Part shown: positions 53,928-64,000 of the stretch, in pieces | How the letters are laid out: the number at the start of each line of letters is the position of its first letter | Position numbering within the stretch: position 1 is the first letter of the stretch | Assembly (NCBI GenBank): GCA_024226935.1 | Contig: JAAELK010000499.1 | Coordinates: forward strand, 1-64,000 | Length of the DNA: 64,000 nucleotides | From: Desulfobacteraceae bacterium | Lineage (GTDB): Bacteria > Desulfobacterota > Desulfobacteria > Desulfobacterales > Desulfobacteraceae | Direction of reading: 5' to 3' | Translations under genes and position numbers: made by a program | Notes under the pieces: model-generated | Told to the model about the DNA's origin: nothing | The model's input: only the letters and a program-made list of their open reading frames with translations | Database searches by the model: none

Positions 53928-54125
53928 TTAACTACGTCGTCTGCGTGTTCTTGAGGCTGCAATTCTTTGTCTTCTCATTGCTTCTCTCATTTTACGTCGT
54001 CTGAATTGACAAGGTTTCTCAAAATGTTTTTTTACTTTAAGACGTTTGAAGAGACCATCATTTTGGATTTTTTTCTTCAATATTCTCAAGGCTTTTTCAA
54101 CATCGTTGTCAATAACCGTGACCAT
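53928..54125 (-). CDS. rpsU: 30S ribosomal protein S21
   Basis: This 65-residue protein reads MVTVIDNDVEKALRILKKKI and ends in a basic Arg-rich tail (RRRKMREAMRRQRIAASRTR). S21 helps start-site recognition on the 30S subunit. ATG 54125 is the family start; a TTG at 54137 would add four residues, and the ribosome site does not decide clearly. Confidence 0.94.
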   Translation of the reverse strand: MVTVIDNDVEKALRILKKKIQNDGLFKRLKVKKHFEKPCQFRRRKMREAMRRQRIAASRTRRRRS

Positions 54126-54221
54126 AATTTCTTTCAAAAGGCATCGCCCCTTTCATCGTGTATTTAAATATACAATATTTATAACCCGAACAGATACCAA
54201 ATAGTAGATATGAAAGCAAGT

Positions 54222-54263
54222 AAAAAAGCCATTCGACCTAAATATTAAATTTAGTCAAATGGC
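54222..54263 (-). terminator. Terminator of adk
   Basis: On the minus strand GCCATTTGACTAAAT pairs with a nearly complementary arm (two mismatches) and is followed by TTTTTT. It lies about 65 bases past the adk stop. Confidence 0.75.
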
Positions 54264-54326
54264 TATAATTTTGTTTTACGAAGGAAAATTTCATGTCGGT
54301 TAAAGGTTGATATCATGGACTATTGT

Positions 54327-55001
54327 CTATAAATTGGAGATCAGCTCCTGGGTAACCGAATTGAGATCTTTTTCCCCGGCCAGGGTGAAATATTTGATGG
54401 AACCATCCTTGTGGGCAAGGTCTTTGAAATAATATGCCGAGGCCAGGGTGCCGGTATCTGTATCGTAATAAATGGAATGACGTTTATCGATGGCAGCTTC
54501 ATCCTGGTCATCATCCCGGGCGCTCAGGCTGCCGCCGCAGGCTTGGCATTTATCTCCATTTGGTTTGATGGCATCAATGAAAATATTATTGGGATGATTA
54601 TTGTTGTTTTCACATAATCTGCGCCCCATGATTCTGTTTTTTGCAATCTGACGGTCCAGGAGCATCTCAATTACAAAGTTAAGTTTCATATCGGCTTCTT
54701 CAAGGGATGCATGGAGTTTTTCTGCCTGAACTTTGTTTCTTGGAAAGCCGTCTAAAAGCCAGCCGTTTTTGCAGTCATCTTGTTGGAGTCTGTCAAGAAC
54801 CATGGGGATGGTAATTTCATCTGGAACCAGATCCCCCTTATCGATATACTCTTTGGCTTTTTTGCCTAGGTCGGTTCCTCCTTTGATGTTTTCACGAAAG
54901 ATTCCACCTGATTCTATGTGAGCTATATTGTACTTATCTTTGAGTATGGTGCCCTGGGTTCCTTTGCCACTACCGTTTGGTCCAAAAAAAAGAATGTTCA
55001 T
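54327..55001 (-). CDS. adk: Adenylate kinase
   Basis: This 224-residue protein interconverts ATP, ADP and AMP. The P-loop is GPNGSGKGTQG, differing from the usual GAPGAGKGTQ at two positions. GWLLDGFPRN near 82 and a long lid (CENNNNHPNNIFIDAI, then CQACGG near 155) with three Cys complete it; the lid probably binds zinc. It stands alone with its own terminator. Confidence 0.93.
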   Translation of the reverse strand: MNILFFGPNGSGKGTQGTILKDKYNIAHIESGGIFRENIKGGTDLGKKAKEYIDKGDLVPDEITIPMVLDRLQQDDCKNGWLLDGFPRNKVQAEKLHASLEEADMKLNFVIEMLLDRQIAKNRIMGRRLCENNNNHPNNIFIDAIKPNGDKCQACGGSLSARDDDQDEAAIDKRHSIYYDTDTGTLASAYYFKDLAHKDGSIKYFTLAGEKDLNSVTQELISNL

Positions 55002-55231
55002 TTTGACTCCTTTATGTGTTTAAAAGTAATGTTAAATCCGCACGACTTTCCTACATATAAGAGTCATTTTTGTTTGTCAAGGTTAAGAAAAGCCAGCGGT
55101 GACAGGGCAGCTATGTTAAGTGGTTTAAAAAAGTGCCGGGGTGATTTTTAAATCGAATTCTAAGAATTTTATGGAGTTTAGTATAAAATTGTGTTTTAGT
55201 AAAGGCTTGGCTTGGAGGGCTCTCCGGAATA

Positions 55232-55249
55232 AAGTTGTTTTAACAACTT
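55232..55249. promoter_or_regulatory. Palindrome upstream of the antiporter gene
   Basis: AAGTTGTT-TT-AACAACTT is a perfect 8-2-8 palindrome 80 bp before the antiporter start. It could be an operator. The rest of 55002-55328 shows no gene. Confidence 0.4.
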
Positions 55250-55328
55250 ATTATGAATTTTGATTCGTGGGCTTTTCCAAGTTTTTTTTATTGTTAATTT
55301 ATTTAATTAAAATGTTATCAGGACAGCT

Positions 55329-57101
55329 ATGAAAATCAGCAATAATTTTAAAAAATATATTTTTTCCATCGGAATTCTTGGGATAGCAGCGGTATTATCC
55401 CAATTTGCTCCGGCTGTGTATCATTTTTGGGCGAAATCGCCCGAGGGGGGATTGACCGAAATTTTTTTTATTGTAGCCGTGGTCTTTATCCTCAGTACGG
55501 CATCCTTCTATTCTTCCCAGGCATTGAAATTGCCGTCGTTTGTATTAGCCATAGCCTTTGGTCTGGCTGCCAAGCCGGTATTAAACCCCATAGTAATACA
55601 CGGCAATGCTTTGAGTATCATAGTCAGTATGGGCGCCACCTTTATATTGTTTGGTGGTGGGTTGGAAACTCCCTTCACCAACTTCAAACGATTGATATAT
55701 AAGATTTGCTCACTGTCTTTTTTGGGTTTATTCTTAACCGCCTGGATGTTTTCCCAAACTACATATTATTTATCTATTTGGTTTGGTCAGCCTTTATCAA
55801 TGCACACTGCCGTGGTTTTAGGTGCCCTGTTGGCTTCGACCGATCCGGCTGCCATAATTCCACTTTTTAAGAATTTGCGGTTTAAAAATCACTTTGTTAA
55901 AAACCTGGTTATATCTGAAAGCGCTGTCACTGATGTTGTCGGTACTCTGTTGACGGTTGTTTTTCTATCTGTAATTACTTCCGGTTCAGAATATAATTCC
56001 ATTAATCATTGGTACACTTCTATTTTCAGTATTCCCAGCGGAATGCTTCTTGGGAAGCAGATTATATTTGGTGTTGGGGCCGGATTATTTGGTTTTGTTT
56101 TGCTTAAGATTTTGCGTAACCGAAAGAATACTGAAGAAGAAGAGTTTGAAGCAGACTCAGCCTATTTTTTATTTGTACCGGTTTTTATCTTCACTATTGC
56201 CCTGTCGGTAGGGGGTAGTGGGTATCTGGCGGCCTTTATTGCTGGTTTGGTTTTTAGCTTAAATGAAAAGATGCGTGCAACGGAAAAATTTTTTAATTTT
56301 CTTGTTGAAGGATTTTTTAAACCATCTGTTTTTATATTTCTTGGAGCCCTAGTTGATGTGCATGCACTTATTTCCTATGCCGGGATAGGATTGCTGTCAG
56401 CTTTGATTTTTATGCTGATAATCCGACCAATTGCAGTATTTGTTTCGCTTTATTTCTGGACTTTTGCAGGGAAAGATCGTTTGAGTGTTAAAGATTTGAT
56501 TTTTATATCTTTTGTGCGGGAAACGGGTGCGATCCCGGCGGTATTGTTGACAACTGTTATCGGAATGGGCATCGTCGGAGTTGATGGCTTGGTCGAAATC
56601 GGCATGTGGGTAATTTTGTCCACATTGATAATTGAACCGATTTTTACACCCTGGATCGCCACAAAATTAGGTGTAGCCGAAGAGATGGAAGATGAAAATC
56701 AAATAGACATACCCAGTGGAATAATAGCTGTACTTGGATCAAGGGGAAATTCATTTGTTAACAGATTGCCTTTTGTAGCCGAATGGACTTCTCGCAATTT
56801 AAGATTGCGCCAGGTTGTATTGCTTTGCTGTCTGGAAGATAAATATAATCTGGAAAAAGAAAATGAAATTCTGCTTTTAGCCCAAAAAGAATTTTCCTGT
56901 GTTAACAAGATGTTGGTGAACAAAAACTTACAGGAAGTGAGTTTTATGGTAAGCTGTCGACAGGGTTTGCTGCATGATAATTTAAAACATATAGGTAAAG
57001 AAAAAGCCGATAAAACCATCATTTTTATTGGTAAAAGAATGCTTGATTTTCGCTTGGGTGAAATTAAATCTCTTGGTGTTCCTGTTTATTTTTTGGAATA
57101 A
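55329..57101 (+). CDS. CPA1-type cation:proton antiporter (NhaP-like)
   Basis: This 590-residue protein has about 12 membrane helices (10-430) followed by a soluble tail. ASTDPAAIIPLF (near 175) and ISESAVTDVVGTLLTVVF (near 200) hold the ND/DD-type ion-binding acidic residues of CPA1 antiporters. The tail (from about 455, SGIIAVLGSRGNSFVNRLP) resembles a universal-stress-type or RCK-like regulatory domain. AGGA lies before the ATG. The exported ion, Na+ or K+, cannot be told. Confidence 0.87.
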   Translation: MKISNNFKKYIFSIGILGIAAVLSQFAPAVYHFWAKSPEGGLTEIFFIVAVVFILSTASFYSSQALKLPSFVLAIAFGLAAKPVLNPIVIHGNALSIIVSMGATFILFGGGLETPFTNFKRLIYKICSLSFLGLFLTAWMFSQTTYYLSIWFGQPLSMHTAVVLGALLASTDPAAIIPLFKNLRFKNHFVKNLVISESAVTDVVGTLLTVVFLSVITSGSEYNSINHWYTSIFSIPSGMLLGKQIIFGVGAGLFGFVLLKILRNRKNTEEEEFEADSAYFLFVPVFIFTIALSVGGSGYLAAFIAGLVFSLNEKMRATEKFFNFLVEGFFKPSVFIFLGALVDVHALISYAGIGLLSALIFMLIIRPIAVFVSLYFWTFAGKDRLSVKDLIFISFVRETGAIPAVLLTTVIGMGIVGVDGLVEIGMWVILSTLIIEPIFTPWIATKLGVAEEMEDENQIDIPSGIIAVLGSRGNSFVNRLPFVAEWTSRNLRLRQVVLLCCLEDKYNLEKENEILLLAQKEFSCVNKMLVNKNLQEVSFMVSCRQGLLHDNLKHIGKEKADKTIIFIGKRMLDFRLGEIKSLGVPVYFLE

Positions 57102-57242
57102 AAGTATAAAAGTTTGTATGGACATTGTTGAAAGAGAATGTTTTTCATAAAATATGTACCTGTTTAAGAAATAAATTTTGATTAGTTCTTGAATGTGGGA
57201 AAGGATATTGTTATTAATGGTTCAGGAAAACTTAAGAAATAA

Positions 57243-58547
<1,305 letters not shown>

Positions 58548-58559
58548 TCCTTGGCGTTT

Positions 58560-59363
58560 ATGAATAAAAAAATACCAATTCTTTTTTTTGCTGTATTCTT
58601 TATTCTGTCGGCGGGTAAGGGTGAGGCCTTTGTTCCACAAACGCCTCACCTTTTGTATTTGATGATACATAAAATCAAGCGCCCTGCCGGGATGGAAGTT
58701 TTTCAGACCCGGAATGTCATGGATGTTTCAGGACAGGAGGTTGAGGCTGGGAATAAAACCATTGCCTTGGATGAAAAATTGACCTATCTGTTTCCGGGTA
58801 AATTCCGGTCTGAAATTATTTCAGGCACAGTTTCTTGGATTTATGTGGAGTCTGATTCTCAATTTATTAAGGTAGCAGACGGAAGGGTTGTTTCCCTGGA
58901 AAAATCTCCCGGGGATTTTTATACGGATATCCTTCTTTACAGAGATCAAAAGTCCCTTGGCCGGCAATTGATGCTCGCCGGCGTGGATACGGATCAGGTC
59001 TCATTTCAAAGACTTGATGACAAGATTTGTTATTTTATTGGTCAGCTTCCTTTGGATCTAAAAGTGTCACCCGGGCTCTGGATTGACAAGAAAAGTTTAT
59101 TACCGGTCCGGTATGTGATTAAAAAAAATGGTCGGATAATTGTATTTGATTATGAAAACTGGCAGCGGGTCAGTCAAACCTGGTATCCCATGCAGACTAC
59201 GATCTTTGTCGATAATCAGTTATCTACAAAGATTGATGTGCGGCAGTTTAAGCTGGTATCCAGATTTCCCGCAGCCTTGTTCGATGTGAATCGTATCCAG
59301 GAACTGTATCATGTTCGGGATGGCTTCCACAAAGGGATAGAAGGAGCTTTCTGGGCTGATTGA
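58560..59363 (+). CDS. LolA-like outer-membrane-lipoprotein-sorting-type protein
   Basis: This 267-residue protein has a signal peptide (KKIPILFFAVFFILSAGKGEA). The mature part has strand-rich segments QTRNVMDVSGQEVEAGNKT, YLFPGKFRSEIIS and SPGLWIDKKSLLPVRYVI, a pattern like the LolA/DUF4292 fold that binds lipids. The function is unknown. It starts 12 bases after eno and is followed by pyrG. Confidence 0.65.
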   Translation: MNKKIPILFFAVFFILSAGKGEAFVPQTPHLLYLMIHKIKRPAGMEVFQTRNVMDVSGQEVEAGNKTIALDEKLTYLFPGKFRSEIISGTVSWIYVESDSQFIKVADGRVVSLEKSPGDFYTDILLYRDQKSLGRQLMLAGVDTDQVSFQRLDDKICYFIGQLPLDLKVSPGLWIDKKSLLPVRYVIKKNGRIIVFDYENWQRVSQTWYPMQTTIFVDNQLSTKIDVRQFKLVSRFPAALFDVNRIQELYHVRDGFHKGIEGAFWAD

Positions 59364-59414
59364 TGCCTTTGACAAGCAAATTGAAATTTTTAGAAAATTA
59401 TATGAATAATTTAA

Positions 59415-61070
<1,656 letters not shown>

Positions 61071-61080
61071 ATTGTTTTAT

Positions 61081-61130
61081 AATACTACTTATCATGGTAT
61101 TTTTTTACCATGATAAGTAGTATTTTTTTT
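61081..61130 (+). terminator. Rho-independent terminator of pyrG
   Basis: AATACTACTTATCATGGTA pairs perfectly with its complement (19 bp) around a short T loop and is followed by a T-run. It lies 11 bases past the pyrG stop. Confidence 0.93.
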
Positions 61131-61457
61131 AAAAAATACAAATTAGTATTCCTATTAAAAATCAGATTTTTTTTATCTTTGCCAATCTCTTGGGCTTGAG
61201 TCTCAATCAGGATTATTGCGGTTCGGGCCATCAATGCTTTTAAATAATTTTATTCATAGATAATAAACAGGAAACATAAATTTATGTTTTACTGAAAATT
61301 ACTTGGTATCCTGAATGAAGTTAGTCTATTGTTTTTAGTGATTTTTTATGTTTTTTAACTATAAATTTATACAATCATAATTTTTATTACTAATTATTTC
61401 CCTTTATTTATGTAAACCCAGGGTTGACATCTGTGTGCATTATATGAGATGTTCGCC

Positions 61458-61478
61458 ACTAGTTAATGTTGAACTAGT
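61458..61478. promoter_or_regulatory. Candidate operator before the ABC transporter operon
   Basis: ACTAGTT-AATGTTG-AACTAGT is a perfect 7-7-7 inverted repeat about 30 bases after a TTGACA and about 160 bases before the first transporter gene. The rest of 61131-61640 shows no gene. Confidence 0.45.
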
Positions 61479-61640
61479 CAAATATATAGATAAAATCATG
61501 ATCCCGGACATCATTTTGGGTGTCATCAACATTTAACAAAGATCTTTTTGGAATTAGTATATTTTTTTTAAAGAACCGCCGCAGTTTCTATATGTTAAAG
61601 TGTTGTTTTTTTGGTACTTCGTAAAAGAGATGGAGGGAAA

Positions 61641-63452
61641 ATGAAAAAAATGAAAAATGTCCAGTGGTTTAAATTTATTCTTATTGTTTCAAGTGTTTTG
61701 ATTTTTTCCGGCTTGTTAGGTTGTACTGATAAGTCGGAAGAAAAAACTAAGCCAGAAGAAAAAACGGCCGTAAAAAAAACGATTAAGAATCCCGATACCT
61801 TTATTTATGTGGATTATGGAACAGTTAGGACATTGGATCCGGCTGTCTGTTATGATGTTGTCGGTAGGCAAAAACTTAAAAATATCTATGAAACTCTTAT
61901 CTATTTTGATGGTTCTTCAACGGATAAATTTGTTCCTGTTCTCGCAACAACGGTTCCAACAATTGAGAACGGGGGGATCTCTCCCGATGGAAAAACCTAT
62001 AAATTTCAAATTCGTAAAAATGTTAAGTTCCATAATGGCGCTGTGATGACCCCTGAAGATGTCGTGTACTCCTTTAAGCGAAACATGATTTGTGATTCAG
62101 CAGGGGGGCCCATGTGGATGCTTATTGAAGCACTCACAGGTGAGGGCGGAACCCGTGATGATGGGAAAATAATCCCGGGTATCTTTGATAAAATTGACAG
62201 GGCCGTTGAAGCAAAAGGCGATGAAATTATTTTTCACCTTCCCGCAGCTTATCCCCCATTTTTGAGTATCATGACCTATACAACTTCTGTTGTTTTAAAT
62301 AAAAAATGGTGTATTGAAAACAATTGCTGGGATGGAAATATTGCCAATGCAGCAAAATATAACCGGCCGGCACCTGGTTATGAACCTCTTCAGAAAATTG
62401 AAAATGGAACAGCTCCATATTTCATGAAATCATGGGTGCCATCCAAGGAGTTTGTTTTTGAAAGATTTGATTCCTATTGGGGGCCAAAACCTCAACTTAA
62501 ATATGCTGTTTTTAAATATGTTAAAGAGTGGAGCACAAGAAAACTTATGCTCCAAAACGGTGATGCTGATAGGGCCATGGTTGATCTTAATTATGTTCCG
62601 GAAGTAAGACAGATGTCAGGGTTGACTCTCTATGAAGTTCCACAGCTTGATTATTCAGCAGCACTTTTTTGCCAGAAAATCAATAGTATTGGTAATCCAA
62701 ATATTGGAAGCGGAAAACTTGATGGTGAAGGGATTCCTCCGGACTTTTTTGCAGATATTAATGTGAGAAAAGCCTTTTTACACGCAATGGATCGAAAAAC
62801 CTATAAAAACGATGTATTTAACGGGCTTGTTGTTATGCCCACAAGCCCTAATGTTGAAGGACTTCCCTATCACAAGGATGTTCCTGTTTATGCTTTTGAT
62901 CTTGAAAAATCCAAAGAGTTTATGAAAAAAGCCTGGGACGGGAAAGCATGGGAAAAGGGTTTTAAAATGATTATCACCCATAATACAGGAAATGAGATGC
63001 GACAGGCGGCAGCCCACATGTTAGCTGAAAATATCGCTTCATTAAATCCAAAATTTCAAATTGAAGTCAGAAATGTTGACTGGAAAGATTATACAGTTAA
63101 ATATCGCCAATTTGAGTTCCCAATCTTTATCATTGGCTGGAGTGCAGATTATGCCGATCCCCATAATTTCATGTATACTTTCATGCATTCAAAAGGGGTT
63201 TATGGCAGTTTTATGGCCTATAAAAATGAAGAGGTTGATAAACTTTGTTCTGCGGGTATAAAAACTGTAGATCCTTTGAAAAGACAAGAGATATATTCAA
63301 AACTCCAGGATCTCTGGTACATCGATGCAATCGGAATTCCCCTTTATCAGTCCATTGATCTTAGGGCCTATAAAAATTATATATCAGGATTTGTTCCCAA
63401 TGCCATTGATTCACCTGCCATGGAACATTTAGCCCATATTCGCAAACAATAA
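61641..63452 (+). CDS. ABC transporter substrate-binding lipoprotein (peptide/SBP_bac_5 type)
   Basis: This 603-residue lipoprotein has signal FILIVSSVLIFSGLLGC and a short Glu/Lys-rich linker. TLDPAVCYDVVGRQKLKNIYETL, PDGKTYKFQIRKNVKFHNGAVMTPEDVVYSFKR and the later WSADYADPHNFMYTFMHS match the DppA/OppA family 5 binding proteins for peptides, nickel or other ligands. GGAGGG precedes ATG 61641. A permease gene follows. Confidence 0.9.
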   Translation: MKKMKNVQWFKFILIVSSVLIFSGLLGCTDKSEEKTKPEEKTAVKKTIKNPDTFIYVDYGTVRTLDPAVCYDVVGRQKLKNIYETLIYFDGSSTDKFVPVLATTVPTIENGGISPDGKTYKFQIRKNVKFHNGAVMTPEDVVYSFKRNMICDSAGGPMWMLIEALTGEGGTRDDGKIIPGIFDKIDRAVEAKGDEIIFHLPAAYPPFLSIMTYTTSVVLNKKWCIENNCWDGNIANAAKYNRPAPGYEPLQKIENGTAPYFMKSWVPSKEFVFERFDSYWGPKPQLKYAVFKYVKEWSTRKLMLQNGDADRAMVDLNYVPEVRQMSGLTLYEVPQLDYSAALFCQKINSIGNPNIGSGKLDGEGIPPDFFADINVRKAFLHAMDRKTYKNDVFNGLVVMPTSPNVEGLPYHKDVPVYAFDLEKSKEFMKKAWDGKAWEKGFKMIITHNTGNEMRQAAAHMLAENIASLNPKFQIEVRNVDWKDYTVKYRQFEFPIFIIGWSADYADPHNFMYTFMHSKGVYGSFMAYKNEEVDKLCSAGIKTVDPLKRQEIYSKLQDLWYIDAIGIPLYQSIDLRAYKNYISGFVPNAIDSPAMEHLAHIRKQ

Positions 63453-63520
63453 TTTTTTAATTTGTTAAAGTGCGGATTAACCTGTTTAATCCGTGCTTTA
63501 ATGGAAATATCGGTGTTATT

Positions 63521-64000
63521 TTGCAAGCTTATATAATTAGAAGACTGATTTTTTTAATATTTGTTTTGTTTGGCGTCTCCATTTTAATATTTGGGATTCT
63601 TTCCACCTTCAGTCCTGAAAGAAGGGCCGCTGCCTTTGTTACAACACCCCAACAGGCAAAAAATATTCCAGAACTCATCGAAAGATATGGCTTTAATGAT
63701 CCTGTATATTTGCAATATATAAGATGGGTAAAAGAAATATCTTCCGGGAATATGGGGTGGTCAATTGTTGCTGCAAGGCCTGTTTTTGATGCTTTCTGGC
63801 ACTATTTTCCCATAACCCTGGAACTTAATTTGTTTGCAACCCCTATATTTATAATTCTGGGGATCTGGCTTGGGACCCAGGCCGGGATAAAAAAAGATTC
63901 AGCCTTTGATCATATAACGAGAATTGTGGCCATAATAGGCTGGTCATTACCAACCTTTCTATTCGCCCTTATTCTTCTCATGGTTTTCTATGGTTATTTT
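63521..64000 (+). CDS. ABC transporter permease (DppB type), cut by the window end
   Basis: The first 160 residues are present. LQAYIIRRLIFLIFVLFGVSILIFGIL is the standard DppB/OppB opening helix, followed by ERYGFNDPVYLQYIRWVKE and GWSIVAARPVFDAFWHYFP, then a second helix. The start is a TTG at 63521 with GGTG upstream, but the start is uncertain. It lies 68 bases after the binding-protein gene, and more transporter genes are expected beyond the window. Confidence 0.85.
   Translation, partial: MQAYIIRRLIFLIFVLFGVSILIFGILSTFSPERRAAAFVTTPQQAKNIPELIERYGFNDPVYLQYIRWVKEISSGNMGWSIVAARPVFDAFWHYFPITLELNLFATPIFIILGIWLGTQAGIKKDSAFDHITRIVAIIGWSLPTFLFALILLMVFYGYF

Overview
The window looks like the chromosome of a sulfate-reducing member of the Desulfobacterota, most probably a relative of Desulfobacter or Desulfobacula. 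This is inferred from gene content and protein style: a two-gene 2-oxoacid:ferredoxin oxidoreductase with fused beta and gamma parts, bacteriohemerythrin, DUF1847, short EF-Ts, a PurS-PurL fusion and several iron-type alcohol dehydrogenases. No 16S rRNA gene is present, so the assignment stays at family level.

Region 1 (1-15.7 kb) is metabolic and redox. It holds a secreted protein resembling a degenerate alanyl-tRNA synthetase core; an iron alcohol dehydrogenase downstream of a 2-oxoacid:ferredoxin oxidoreductase (alpha, then fused beta-gamma); a divergent GntR regulator; OsmC; a large unrecognised protein; an aldehyde dehydrogenase; an FBH1-like helicase; a hemerythrin-nitroreductase pair; a DUF1847 protein; and an 816-residue protein built from about 28-residue helical repeats.

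Region 2 (15.7-28.1 kb) is accessory and AT-rich. It carries broken genes (a PAS sensor fragment, a possible TetR N-terminus, an NtrC-type activator with an internal deletion), an orphan very AT-rich phosphonopyruvate/sulfopyruvate decarboxylase, a YjiH-type membrane protein, a small multidrug transporter, and an adhE that reads like a gammaproteobacterial gene. AdhE lies behind a perfect sigma-54 promoter with upstream palindromes. The segment holding adhE, a methyltransferase and an Sbal_3080-type lipoprotein is bracketed by imperfect direct repeats of about 45 bp, the second of which ends about 40 bp from the 3' end of a tRNA-Gln gene. This is the most interesting part of the window.

Region 3 (28.3-45.9 kb) is core genome: an ABM protein and LarE, ndk, coaE, rho-rpmE-prfA-prmC, then rpsB-tsf-pyrH-frr-uppS-cdsA-dxr-rseP running into a PurS-PurL fusion, purQ and a DUF554 protein. 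Region 4 (46-55 kb, minus strand) has a ChaN lipoprotein with a hybrid kinase/response regulator pair, a glycosyltransferase-methyltransferase pair, tRNA-Arg, folC, rpsU and adk. Region 5 (55.3-64 kb) has a cation/proton antiporter, eno, a LolA-like protein, pyrG and the start of a peptide-type ABC transporter operon that runs off the window.

No CRISPR array, rRNA operon, intact insertion sequence or prophage was seen.
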